The notes under the pieces are model-generated. The model saw nothing but the letters and a program-made list of their open reading frames with translations, did no database searches and had not been told where the DNA came from. Made by a program: the position numbers and the translations under genes. Source: Planctomycetia bacterium (GTDB taxonomy: Bacteria > Planctomycetota > Planctomycetia > Pirellulales > Thermoguttaceae). Taken from it: a stretch of 59,721 bases of DNA. Shown here one piece after another: positions 51,509-59,721 of this stretch. The stretch is taken from NCBI GenBank assembly GCA_030527185.1, contig JAUNBF010000013.1:1-59721 (forward strand), in the 5' to 3' direction. Each line of letters starts with the position of its first letter. The first letter of the stretch is position 1.

Positions 51509-52932
51509 ATGAGAAAACGTTTCATTTTATCCCCCCCCCCCAGTTTGCCATGGGGTCGGTTGCGATAATCCTCGTCGCGGGATTGTTGTGGAGTAGTTTC
51601 TTCGGTTTTTGTCAAATTGTCTCGGCACAACTGCCAACGAATGAGGGGAATTTTCTCAATACCCTTTCGCCTAATGTGCATTTGGACGCGTCGAACTCCT
51701 CTTCCATCGAAAAGGATGAAAGTACGGGAAATGTCTCCAAGTGGAAAGATACGTCGGGGAAGAATTACGTCTATTCGCAATCAACACCAGGCAACCAACC
51801 TTCTATGGGAACCATCGAGATTGGAGAAAACAATTTTCCGGCGTTGATTTTTTCCACCGATAGCAGTGCTACGCGCGGCGGAGATTATCTCACCTCCAGC
51901 GCTTCCCTCATCAACTACCAAACGATCTTTATTGTGGCAGATGTCGAGTCTGCCGCCTGGAACCGTGGAATCTTTGGGCATAGTGGCGGTGATGTGGGAA
52001 TTCGGATAGCTTATGAGAATCTGGGCGGTGGGAACTATGGGGATCCTTATTGGACGATGGCGGGCTGGACTACTAGCGGCACAATGACGTTCAATGGCTC
52101 CGCGCATCCAGACGCTGGTACAACTCAGGATATTTTTGCCCCCCATCTTCTTATGGGGGGCACCCAAAGCCCCCAACAAATTACGGCAACTCTGGGAAGC
52201 TACTTTGAATGGCCGTATGGTTCCGAAGCCCCACGTCCTTACGACGGAAAAATCGCGGAAGTTTTGACGTTTTCGGGTACATTGACATCCGTGGAAACCA
52301 AGTTGGTCAACACGTATTTTTACGCCAAGTATGGCTTGGATATTGCAGAGGGTAATCGTTTTGGAATAACGTTTTCGCCGACGTATCAGAAGGATTTCTT
52401 TGCGGTCATGAATGATGACTATGTGCGAAATTCCTACGGTACCGGTGGTTTTGGCGTGGGAGTTTCAGGCGGCGGGACGCTGGCCGATGGAACCGCTCTT
52501 TTTGTTACTTCCAATCACAACTCGGAAGTCCAGTTGGTCGAAAGTGTCACCACCACCGGAGAGACAATTTTTGCGTGGGACAAGGAATGGCTCCTTCAGA
52601 ACCTTTCCACGGAAGCCGCGCAAGCCTCGATGATTGATCTGGCATTTAACTTTGAAGATGCCCTCTTTTTGTCTGCGGAAGAAGGGTCGGAGTGGGCGTT
52701 GCTTTTCCGGGATGATACTTCCGAGGCGTATCAACGATTAAGTAATTTCGTCGCCTGGGAGGGTGAGGGTAGTGACATTCTCTTTTCCCTGCAGCTTTCC
52801 GATCTGCAAACCGGGCTTTACACGATCGGATGGAACCAGGGCAACTCCGTCCCTGAACCGACGACGTGGGGTATGCTGCTGGCGGGGTTGGCATGTTTCT
52901 GGGTGATGAAGCGGAAGGTCGCAAAAAAGTAA
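51509..52932 (+). CDS. Phase-variable PEP-CTERM protein, LamG-like (out of frame here)
   Basis: ATG 51509 has AAGGGAG eight bases upstream and reads MRKRFILS, then eleven Cs (51531-51541). With this count the frame ends at TAA 51566. The downstream frame has an in-frame ATG at 51550 but without a ribosome binding site or basic n-region. With 12 or 9 Cs a 474-residue protein forms: a basic n-region, prolines from the tract, then the signal segment SVAIILVAGLLWSSFFGF. The body resembles LamG/concanavalin-like domains (HLDASNSSSIEKD..., FIVADVESAAWNRGIF). The C-terminus is VPEPTTWGMLLAGLACFW plus a lysine-rich tail (PEP-CTERM). A DUF1559 gene follows after 22 nt. Confidence 0.8.
51531..51541 (+). 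repeat. Poly-C tract (C11), putative contingency switch
   Basis: Eleven Cs starting in codon 8 of the ATG 51509 frame (TCC CCC ..). Eleven stops at TAA 51566. Ten runs out of frame to a later TAG. Twelve or nine joins the signal peptide frame. Confidence 0.85.
52137..52162. repeat. 10-bp perfect inverted repeat inside the LamG-like gene
   Basis: TGCCCCCCAT (52137-52146) and ATGGGGGGCA (52153-52162) around CTTCTT. It contains a C6 and a G6 run. A hairpin here could affect replication or slippage. Confidence 0.5.
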
Positions 52933-52954
52933 GCCCACTCGAAAGGAGCCAGAA

Positions 52955-53890
52955 ATGCGTCGAAACGGTTTTACGCTGGTAGAACTGCTGGTGGTCATTG
53001 CGATCATCGGAATGCTCGTTGGGCTGCTACTCCCAGCCGTTCAGCAGGCACGGGAAGCTGCCCGGCAAATGCAGTGTAATAACAACTTACGGCAAATGGG
53101 AGTGGCGACGTTGAATCTCGAAACGTCCCACCGCTCTTTTCCTTCGGCAGGCTGGAGCCAGGCATGGGAGGGAGACCCGGATATGGGATTTGGTAAAAAC
53201 CAACCTGGTTCCTGGGCCTATTCCCTCCTTCCCTTCCTCGAACAGCAGGCTCTTTGGGGGATGGGAGCGGATGGCGACCAGACGGTCAACAACACCCTTA
53301 TGGAAGCCAATGTCGAACGGGCAAAAATTGTAGTGTCCCTTTACAACTGTCCCTCCAGACGTGCCGCCATCCTTTACGATGCGTATGTTCACGGATACAA
53401 CTGCAATGGACTTTCGCAGTCGGGAAAACTCGATTATTGCGGAAATGGTGCGGAACTATTCTACAATACCGGATTGGAGATAACCGATTATGCAGAACTG
53501 ATAGCCAAAACGTTCACGGGAGGAGATACGGGCATTCTTTTTTTCAAAAGTCAGGTGAAAATAGCGGAGATTTACGATGGAACATCCAATACCTACCTCG
53601 TCGCGGAAAAATCAATGAACAGCGACGCGTACACGACCGGTACCGGAATAGGGGACGACCATACCGCATGGACGGGAATTGATGACGACAGCGTCCGAAA
53701 GACGAGCTTCGTTCCCCTTCAGGATCGGACGGGTTACGATGGTGGCCAGTTCGGCAGTCTCCACTCGGGAGCTTTCGGAGTGGTGATGTGCGACGGTTCG
53801 GTACACCGCGTTTCGTACAGCGTGGATGCCCAGACGCATGCGTACCTGGGGCAACGCGGAGATCAGAATGTGGCGATGATTCCGCAGTAA
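52955..53890 (+). CDS. DUF1559 pseudopilin-like protein
   Basis: 311 residues. ATG 52955 (GAAAGGAG upstream) reads MRRNG and then FTLVELLVVIAIIGML, PAVQQAREAARQMQC and NNNLRQMGVATL. The body has AGWSQAWEGDPDMG, LPFLEQQAL and NCPSRR. The end is SLHSGAFGVVMCDGSVH. It follows the phase-variable PEP-CTERM gene by 22 nt and resembles the 43613 protein more than the other DUF1559 members. No homopolymer tract. Confidence 0.93.
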   Translation: MRRNGFTLVELLVVIAIIGMLVGLLLPAVQQAREAARQMQCNNNLRQMGVATLNLETSHRSFPSAGWSQAWEGDPDMGFGKNQPGSWAYSLLPFLEQQALWGMGADGDQTVNNTLMEANVERAKIVVSLYNCPSRRAAILYDAYVHGYNCNGLSQSGKLDYCGNGAELFYNTGLEITDYAELIAKTFTGGDTGILFFKSQVKIAEIYDGTSNTYLVAEKSMNSDAYTTGTGIGDDHTAWTGIDDDSVRKTSFVPLQDRTGYDGGQFGSLHSGAFGVVMCDGSVHRVSYSVDAQTHAYLGQRGDQNVAMIPQ

Positions 53891-53930
53891 GAGATTGTTT
53901 ATACGGGTACTACTTGAAATTTCCGGTTTT

Positions 53931-53965
53931 CCCCCAAGCCCCTCCCAGAGGTAGGGGCTTGGGGG
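53931..53965. repeat. 13-bp perfect inverted repeat after the DUF1559 gene
   Basis: CCCCCAAGCCCCT (53931-53943) and AGGGGCTTGGGGG (53953-53965), with a 9-nt loop and no T-run. It could be a stabilising 3' hairpin or a dispersed repeat. Confidence 0.55.
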
Positions 53966-54022
53966 TACTTGCTCGCAGAAAATTTGATCGCACCCCCTTC
54001 CCTTTTTTCTGAATCGCACGGC

Positions 54023-54051
54023 TTGTCAAAAGGATTCTCTCCGATTATAAT
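54023..54051 (+). promoter_or_regulatory. Promoter of the LamG/beta-helix gene
   Basis: TTGTCA (54023-54028), a 17-nt spacer and TATAAT (54046-54051), 48 nt before ATG 54099. Confidence 0.65.
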
Positions 54052-54098
54052 GGTGTATGGTCTTTGTTTCCCTCCCTTGTATCGAAAGGAATCCCCCC

Positions 54099-57000
54099 AT
54101 GAAAAAAAGTGGTTTGTTTTTTGGCATTTTCCTCTGCCTCACGTCGTGGACGTTGGGGATGGAGCCGTCCCAGGTCGTTTCGGTTTGTCGAACGCTGGAT
54201 AAGGAAAAGGTTCGCGGTGAGAAGCCTGATTTTTCGACAGGGCAATTTACGATCGCCATGCGGTTCATGCCGATAGAAGCGGGGGTGGATAAGACGGGGA
54301 ATGGGGGAATGCTGTTTGCTGTGGGAAGTGGCTGGTTCGACGGGATTCGGGCTTTCTACCATTTTCAGGATGGGCGAATTTCGTTCCAGATCGGGCGAGC
54401 CAAAGAGAAGTCGGCCGTTTCGGTGACGAGTGAAAAAGGAACGTTGGCAAGTGTCTGGCATGACCTGGTTTGTGTGTACGACGGGACGAAGCTGGAACTG
54501 TATATCGACGGGGAAAAGGAGGGGGAAAAGGCGTTTGACGGCGGCATTTCCCCCTGTGGCGATACGCTGAACGTCGGATTTGGCGGCTACGGCATTGGCT
54601 CTTTGAAAATGGCTGTCGAGGATTTGGTGTTTTATACCCAGGCGTGGACGGCCGCCGATGCTCAAACACGTTTTGCGCAAATGCCTGCGGAAGAACGAGA
54701 GAAAATCAGGCTTTTGCGGGCATTCACTTCCTTGCCGAACGTCGTCAACCCGGACATTCCCGCGGAAGATTTGGAAGCGATTCTGGCAATGGAGTACCTG
54801 TCGGAAGTCGTGCGGGCAAAAGTGGAGGAAACGCTCTGGCAAAAATGGATTTTTGAGGAAGAATACGCGAAAGCCGCACCCTTATTATTAAAACAGGCGG
54901 AAATCTGGCTGAAAAAAACGCCGACCAAACCCGCCACGGAAGAGGAAGAGAATCAGCGGTTGGGCGATTTGCTGGAGATTTTGCGCGGCCTGGACATTTT
55001 GATACTGCGTTTGCCCGATTCGCGACCGTTGGAAAAACTGAGCGGCCAGCTTCGTCACCGTTACGAGACGGAGTTCCAGATGTTGGACAAAATCGAACGG
55101 CTCGATGTTCGGATGCACGAACGGGTTGAGGGGGTGGTGGAACAGGCACAGGACGCGTTTCAGTCGCTCCGCAAAGAGGCGGATAACCCGCAGGCGGTGA
55201 AGATTTACCTGGCTCCCAATGGTTGCGATGAAAACGATGGTTCGGCACAACGGCCGTTGCAGTCGCTGGCCGTGGCGATGGAAAAAGCGGTGGCGTGGCA
55301 AGCGAAAAACCGGTCGGTGATTGTGGAAGTGGCCGATGGGGAATATTTTTGCCGCCAGCCGTCGGTTTTGTCCTCTTCCCCGGAGAGCCAAAACGGAGCG
55401 ACCATTTGGGTACGCGCGGCGGAAGGTGCGAAACCGCGATTTACATTTGGCGTTACGCTACGGCATTTCACCTCCGTGACCGACGAATCGGTTCGGCAAC
55501 GTTTTCGCCCGGAAGTTCGTGACGCGATTCGTGTGTGCGATTTGAAACGGGAGGGGATTCACGATTTTGGCACGATGGCGGAGCGGGGATATGGAGCGAA
55601 CAATGCTCGGCAACCCTGGACAGATGTTTATGTGGCGGGAAAACCGCTTACGCTGGCACGCTATCCCAATGCGGGCGAGGCGGAATTGGCGATTGGCGAA
55701 GTGATTCCCGGGCCGAAAGCCTCGGAGGATTCCCAAAAGACCGACTCCGGTACGTTTCACTACGATTCCGACCGTCCGCAAACGTGGCAAATTTCGGAAA
55801 ATCCTGCCGAAAACGACGTTTACGCCTACGGAATCTGGGAGTGGGAATGGGCTTCCAAAACGGTGCAGGTGAAAGGAATCGACCCGCAAAAGAAACTCCT
55901 GACGGTGAATTATCCCAACGTTCGCAATCGGTTTACGTTCCATTTCCTGAACGTTCTGGAGGAGTTGGATACGCCGGGAGAATTTTATCTGGATCGCCAG
56001 AATGGCTTGCTCTATCTCCTTCCACCCAAAGGGGTTACGGAAGAAATGCTGGGACGCGAAGCGCGGGTGGAATTCCCCGTTTCACCGCACGGTTTTGCGT
56101 CGTGGAAAGGGTTGAAAAAGGTGTGGCTCGACGGATTGACGTTTGCCTGCACACGTGCCACCGCCTGGGAACTTCAGGATTGTGAAAAGGTCTACCTCAC
56201 GAACTGTACGCTGGAACAGATCGGCATTTCCGGGGTGACGATTCAGGGTGGCAAGTGCTGCGGTGTGCTGCATTCCCACATTCGGAGTGTCGGTTCCTGC
56301 GGTGTGCGGATTCGGGGTGGCAATCGGGAGACGCTTCAGCCTTGCTGCCACGCGGTTCACAACTGCCAGATTCACGATTTCAGCCGTATCGACCGGGCGT
56401 ATGCTCCCGCGGTTCACGCGTTGGGCGTGGGAATCCTCATCACGAACAATCTGATGTACGATTCGCCACACCATGCCATGCGAACGGAGGGGAACGATCT
56501 GCTCATAGCCCGGAACGAAGTCCACAGCGTTGTGTACGATTTCAGCGACCAGAGCGGCATCGACATTTACTGCGACCCGTCTTACCGTGGCATTGTGATC
56601 GACCAGAATTTCTGGCACCACATCGGCTCCAAACTGGCATTGTGCGGGCAGGCAGGGATTCGGCTGGACGACTCCATTTCCGGCGTTGTCATGAAGAAAA
56701 ACATCTTTTATCGCTCCTCCGGCGGCATTTTCGGTGGCATCCAAATCCATGGCGGAAAAGATAACCTGGTGCGGGAAAATCTCTTTCTGGAGTGTACACT
56801 GGCGTTGAGCTTTTCGCCCTGGAGGAATCAGCGTTATCTGGAATTCACCCACGAGCGTTTCTCCCAAAATATCCAGCGTTATCGAAAAATGGGGATTTAT
56901 CCCTTTCTCGACGAGGAGATTGACCAACACCTGAATCGGAACTACATTTTTGGCAACGAGGCGATCAATTGCGAAAAATTCCTCCGTGGCACACAGCCGC

Positions 57001-57227
57001 AAAACCTTTATTGTGGCAACCTTTTCCGCACGATTTCCTGCGAACCTGTCAAAAACGTCCACGGTTTGGCCACACCGCAGGAACTCCGACGTTGGATTCC
57101 GCAGGTTTCCGGGCGAAATATGGAGCGAATCGGCATTCAGCCCTGCCCGCTCTTCCCACAGGGGCAACGAGGAATCGTCCATGAAATTTCGCCTCATTAC
57201 TATCAGGCGACGGCAGAAAAACAATGA
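54099..57227 (+). CDS. Secreted protein with LamG-like and parallel beta-helix domains
   Basis: 1042-residue exported protein (signal 1-20, ending WTLGME). A LamG/concanavalin-like domain lies near residues 20-190 (FYHFQDGRISFQ, YDGTKLELYIDGEKEG). A predicted helical linker (about 190-365, rich in Glu and Leu) follows. From about 368 comes a pectin-lyase-type right-handed beta helix, opening IYLAPNGCDENDGSAQRPLQSL. Clear helix rungs occupy about 680-900 (GVLHSHIRSVGSCGVRIRGG, ILITNNLMYDSPHHAM, NEVHSVVYDF). It is likely a polysaccharide lyase or hydrolase, or a carbohydrate-binding surface protein. ATG 54099 has AAAGGA upstream. Confidence 0.82.
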   Translation: MKKSGLFFGIFLCLTSWTLGMEPSQVVSVCRTLDKEKVRGEKPDFSTGQFTIAMRFMPIEAGVDKTGNGGMLFAVGSGWFDGIRAFYHFQDGRISFQIGRAKEKSAVSVTSEKGTLASVWHDLVCVYDGTKLELYIDGEKEGEKAFDGGISPCGDTLNVGFGGYGIGSLKMAVEDLVFYTQAWTAADAQTRFAQMPAEEREKIRLLRAFTSLPNVVNPDIPAEDLEAILAMEYLSEVVRAKVEETLWQKWIFEEEYAKAAPLLLKQAEIWLKKTPTKPATEEEENQRLGDLLEILRGLDILILRLPDSRPLEKLSGQLRHRYETEFQMLDKIERLDVRMHERVEGVVEQAQDAFQSLRKEADNPQAVKIYLAPNGCDENDGSAQRPLQSLAVAMEKAVAWQAKNRSVIVEVADGEYFCRQPSVLSSSPESQNGATIWVRAAEGAKPRFTFGVTLRHFTSVTDESVRQRFRPEVRDAIRVCDLKREGIHDFGTMAERGYGANNARQPWTDVYVAGKPLTLARYPNAGEAELAIGEVIPGPKASEDSQKTDSGTFHYDSDRPQTWQISENPAENDVYAYGIWEWEWASKTVQVKGIDPQKKLLTVNYPNVRNRFTFHFLNVLEELDTPGEFYLDRQNGLLYLLPPKGVTEEMLGREARVEFPVSPHGFASWKGLKKVWLDGLTFACTRATAWELQDCEKVYLTNCTLEQIGISGVTIQGGKCCGVLHSHIRSVGSCGVRIRGGNRETLQPCCHAVHNCQIHDFSRIDRAYAPAVHALGVGILITNNLMYDSPHHAMRTEGNDLLIARNEVHSVVYDFSDQSGIDIYCDPSYRGIVIDQNFWHHIGSKLALCGQAGIRLDDSISGVVMKKNIFYRSSGGIFGGIQIHGGKDNLVRENLFLECTLALSFSPWRNQRYLEFTHERFSQNIQRYRKMGIYPFLDEEIDQHLNRNYIFGNEAINCEKFLRGTQPQNLYCGNLFRTISCEPVKNVHGLATPQELRRWIPQVSGRNMERIGIQPCPLFPQGQRGIVHEISPHYYQATAEKQ

Positions 57228-57307
57228 ATAGAACGGTCACGCGGTGGAAAAAAAAACACTTACATCTATTCCAGGAATAGAACCCCAGAATACTCAGAAA
57301 GGTACCC

Positions 57308-58045
57308 ATGCAACGAATCGACAATCGTTTGGAGGACGAACTACGCCCTATCACCATTCAGAAACAATTTACGGATAAAACGCCCGGCAGCGTCCTGATT
57401 TCCGCCGGTGGTACGATGGTTTTGTGTACTGCCAGCCTTTCGGACAAACTTCCACCCTGGATGGACCCGGAAGATGGACGCGGCTGGATTACTGCCGAGT
57501 ACAATATGTTACCGGGAAGCACTTCCCCACGTAAAAAACGGGAGCGGGACGGGAAAGTGGATGGTCGTACTTCCGAAATCCAACGGCTGATCGGGCGAAG
57601 CCTGAGGGCGGTGGTCGATTTGGAAAGATTGGGGCCAAGAATGTTGACCGTCGATTGCGACGTTCTTCAGGCAGACGGCGGTACACGAACGCTCTCCATT
57701 ACCGGAGCAATGATTGCGATGCTGGATGCCCTCCACTCCATCCCTGAATTTGCCGGCCTCACGCCAGGTGAGGAACGTTTTCCTCTGAAAGACTACGTTG
57801 CAGCCGTCAGTGTTGGTCTCCTCGAAAAAACGCCTCTGCTCGACCTTTGTTATCAGGAAGATTTTGCTGCCGATGTGGATATGAATGTTGTCATGACCGG
57901 CAGCGGAAAGTTTGTGGAAATCCAGGGTACCGGTGAAGAAGCAACGTTTGACGAAACCGAATTGGTTCAACTTCTTCAATTGGCAAAAAAAGGAATCCGC
58001 GAACTGATCGAACTCCAGGCAGATACGCCCCATAAAGTTTCCTAA
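57308..58045 (+). CDS. rph: Ribonuclease PH
   Basis: Phosphorolytic 3'-5' exoribonuclease that trims tRNA 3' ends. 245 residues, full length. Family motifs are [61 protein letters not shown] block (near 60-98), [15 protein letters not shown] and [21 protein letters not shown]. It converges on gap. Confidence 0.97.
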   Translation: MQRIDNRLEDELRPITIQKQFTDKTPGSVLISAGGTMVLCTASLSDKLPPWMDPEDGRGWITAEYNMLPGSTSPRKKRERDGKVDGRTSEIQRLIGRSLRAVVDLERLGPRMLTVDCDVLQADGGTRTLSITGAMIAMLDALHSIPEFAGLTPGEERFPLKDYVAAVSVGLLEKTPLLDLCYQEDFAADVDMNVVMTGSGKFVEIQGTGEEATFDETELVQLLQLAKKGIRELIELQADTPHKVS

Positions 58046-58104
58046 TCCAGAAAATCCGTGATGTGTAGTTTAAACGAATTGTCATCCTATACACTACCGA
58101 ACAA

Positions 58105-58136
58105 AAAAGCCTCTCCCGATTCCAGGTGAGGCTTTT
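58105..58136. terminator. Bidirectional terminator between rph and gap
   Basis: Stem AAAAGCCTC (58105-58113) with GAGGCTTTT (58128-58136), symmetric A- and T-ended arms between convergent genes. Confidence 0.75.
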
Positions 58137-58162
58137 CATGGATTTTAACGAAAAATACGGCA

Positions 58163-59182
58163 TCAGCCAAGTTTCGCCAGCTTTTCGATGAGGTTGACGG
58201 TACGGTTACTGTAACCCCATTCGTTGTCGTACCAGGAGAGAACTTTCAACATGGTGTCTTTCATGACAGTCGTCCAGTCGGCAGCAAAAATACTACTGTG
58301 GGAGTCGCCAATGATGTCGGACAACACGATCGGATCCTCGGTGTAGTCGAGAATTCCGTTGAGCGAACCAGCCGCCGCTTCTTTGACGGCAGCGTTGACA
58401 GCGTCTTTCGTGACGGGTTTCTCGGTTTCGACGGTCAGGTCAACAATACTTCCCGTGCCAGTCGGAACGCGAAGCGAATAACCGGTCAGTTTGCCGTCCA
58501 GTTCGGGGAGAACCTTGCCAACAGCCGCCGCCGCACCCGTGGTGGTGGGGATGATATTTAGAGCCGCCGCACGACCGCGATAGAGGTTTTTGTAAGGAAT
58601 GTCCAGAACGACCTGGTCGTTGGTATAACTGTGAACGGTGGTCATCAAACCACGGACAATTCCGAATTTCTCATGGATGACTTTGGCCAGAGGTGCCAGA
58701 CAGTTGGTGGTGCAACTGGCATTGGAGACCAGTTTGTTTTCCGCGGTCAGAATGTTGTCATTCACACCCATCACGACCAGAACAGCACTCCCTTTCGTCG
58801 GAGCACTGATGACGACTTTCTTGGCTCCCGCATCCAGGTGACTGTCATAACCGGCAGCCGTATCGGTCTTGGCGGAGGTGAAACGCCCCGTCGATTCCAG
58901 AACAACATCGACTCCTTCTTTTCCCCACGGCAATTTGGCCGGGTCACGTTCGGCAAGAATGTCGATCCGTTTGCCATTGACGATCAGAGCACTTTCATCA
59001 TAATCGACCGTCCCCTGAAAACGACGGTGAATGCTGTCATATTTCAGAAGCATCGCAAGCGTTTTCGTATCCGTCAAGTCGTTGATAGCGACGACGTCAA
59101 ATTTCTCCGGCTGCGCTGCCATAATACGAAACACAAGACGACCAATACGACCGAAACCGTTAATACCAACACGAATTGCCAC
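58163..59182 (-). CDS. gap: Glyceraldehyde-3-phosphate dehydrogenase, type I
   Basis: NAD-dependent glycolytic dehydrogenase. 339 residues from GTG 59182 (GGAG eight bases upstream), which gives [19 protein letters not shown], the usual start. The NAD-binding GFGRIGR and the catalytic [13 protein letters not shown] (Cys nucleophile) are present. [26 protein letters not shown], the substrate RVPTGTGS motif and [11 protein letters not shown] complete the family. A frame extends 36 codons upstream without a good ribosome binding site. Confidence 0.97.
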   Translation of the reverse strand: MAIRVGINGFGRIGRLVFRIMAAQPEKFDVVAINDLTDTKTLAMLLKYDSIHRRFQGTVDYDESALIVNGKRIDILAERDPAKLPWGKEGVDVVLESTGRFTSAKTDTAAGYDSHLDAGAKKVVISAPTKGSAVLVVMGVNDNILTAENKLVSNASCTTNCLAPLAKVIHEKFGIVRGLMTTVHSYTNDQVVLDIPYKNLYRGRAAALNIIPTTTGAAAAVGKVLPELDGKLTGYSLRVPTGTGSIVDLTVETEKPVTKDAVNAAVKEAAAGSLNGILDYTEDPIVLSDIIGDSHSSIFAADWTTVMKDTMLKVLSWYDNEWGYSNRTVNLIEKLAKLG

Positions 59183-59281
59183 TGCGATGTCTCCTTCCAA
59201 ATAAGAAACTGTTCCTCGAACAATCATCGTCAGAGAAATCCCTATAGATTCCCCAGAACAATGATTCCAAAATTCCTCTCC

Positions 59282-59309
59282 ATTATACACTACATTGAAA
59301 ATCCCACAA
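59282..59309 (-). promoter_or_regulatory. Promoter of gap
   Basis: Minus strand, TTGTGG (59309-59304), a 16-nt spacer and TATAAT (59287-59282), about 100 nt before GTG 59182. Confidence 0.6.
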
Positions 59310-59431
59310 GGACGGGGAGAGGAAAATAATTATATCCTGGTTAAGGCGGGAAGGCGTTGCCAATAATCTATCCCTTAAAAATGTACATCCGGTCTATTTT
59401 GTCGGTCAAAGTTTGAGAACATCCATTCCCC

Positions 59432-59721
59432 TCAGGATTTTAAATGTGAACAAAATTCCTCCAAAGTGGTACACGTAACACTTAACGTCAGCAAATCCCC
59501 CCAATTTTTTTCCTGAGAATCTATCTTCTCAAGCACATCCCCCGGTACTTCTCCAAAACGTGTTTGTAAAATCGTTAAAAGACTTTTTCTTTGCCCCTCT
59601 TGAATTCCCTCTTTTTTCCCTTTTTGAACACCTTCCTGGAGACCTTCCTGTCGTCCTTTTTCCATTCCGTTTTCCATTCCACGCTCTTCCGCCTCACCGA
59701 GGAGGGTACGTTTGAGGAGTT
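59432..59721 (-). CDS. C-terminal part of a Rpn/PD-(D/E)XK nuclease-like protein, cut by the right edge
   Basis: The open frame runs from the edge of the window (5' end missing) to 59432. About 96 residues are visible: LLKRTLLGEAEERGMENG, then an EG/KG/QEG-repeat stretch (GRQEGLQEGVQKGKKEG), then LLTILQTRFGEVPGDVLEKI. This Gly/Glu/Gln/Lys-rich tail followed by an ILxxRFGxVP segment is typical of Rpn/PD-(D/E)XK transposase-type proteins, which often occur as multiple genomic copies. The nuclease domain itself is not in the window. Confidence 0.6.
   Translation of the reverse strand, partial: LLKRTLLGEAEERGMENGMEKGRQEGLQEGVQKGKKEGIQEGQRKSLLTILQTRFGEVPGDVLEKIDSQEKNWGDLLTLSVTCTTLEEFCSHLKS

Noticed and set aside
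59432..59721. A complete mobile element at the right edge
   Set aside because: Only the C-terminal tail of a Rpn-like protein is visible; no inverted repeats or transposase catalytic domain are in the window.
1..59721. CRISPR array, rRNA operon, prophage
   Set aside because: No regularly spaced direct repeats, no rRNA sequence and no phage structural genes were seen.

Overview
Organism: the window reads as a chromosomal segment of a planctomycete (PVC superphylum). The evidence is five DUF1559 pseudopilin-like genes (leader ending in Arg-Gly, then FTLVELLVVIAIIGML), five proteins with a C-terminal PEP-CTERM sorting tail (VPEP..W, one TM segment, basic end), a TPR protein carrying two RNA-polymerase-alpha C-terminal-like domains, a bacterial topoisomerase VI A subunit, and many secreted polysaccharide-active enzymes. 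No exosortase, rRNA, CRISPR array or complete insertion sequence is visible.

Layout: 0.25-1.7 kb, a Pmp-like PEP-CTERM gene; 1.9-7 kb, rpsR, a Tat-type aldo/keto reductase, an ACT protein plus phenylacetate-CoA ligase, and a sodium symporter; 7.2-10.9 kb, a duplicated PEP-CTERM protein translationally coupled to a DUF1559 gene; 10.9-15 kb, miaA, tRNA-Thr(CGT), the TPR/alpha-CTD protein and tgt; 15-22 kb (minus strand), metallophosphoesterase, GH5-like enzyme, lipoprotein, DUF1559, alpha/beta hydrolase and hisF; 22.4-28 kb, a redoxin-like lipoprotein, a U32 peptidase and an unknown exported protein; 28-36.9 kb, a GH144-like enzyme, a probable structured RNA, an outer-membrane barrel, clpS, an M20 dipeptidase, a GlmU-like nucleotidyltransferase, a frameshifted mrr and a GH28 enzyme; 37-47 kb, two more DUF1559/PEP-CTERM pairs with a nitrilase and aroC between them; 47-51.3 kb, an AsmA-like protein, an MNT/HEPN pair, a gluzincin protease and top6A; 51.5-59.7 kb, a further PEP-CTERM/DUF1559 pair, a LamG/beta-helix protein, rph, gap and a gene cut by the right edge.

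Main discovery: four surface-protein genes (three PEP-CTERM, one DUF1559) carry a 10-12 nt poly-G or poly-C tract just inside the 5' end, between a well-placed ATG with a ribosome binding site and the secretion signal. As written, each ATG frame ends at or soon after the tract, or runs into a wrong frame. In every case a change of one base in the tract joins the ATG to the signal peptide (or prepilin leader) and the whole downstream frame. This is the architecture of slipped-strand contingency loci, so the window looks like part of a phase-variable surface-protein repertoire built from PEP-CTERM/pseudopilin pairs. One PEP-CTERM protein has GGA[IL]/FxxN motifs like the chlamydial Pmp proteins, for which poly-G length variation is known (pmp10 of Chlamydia pneumoniae).
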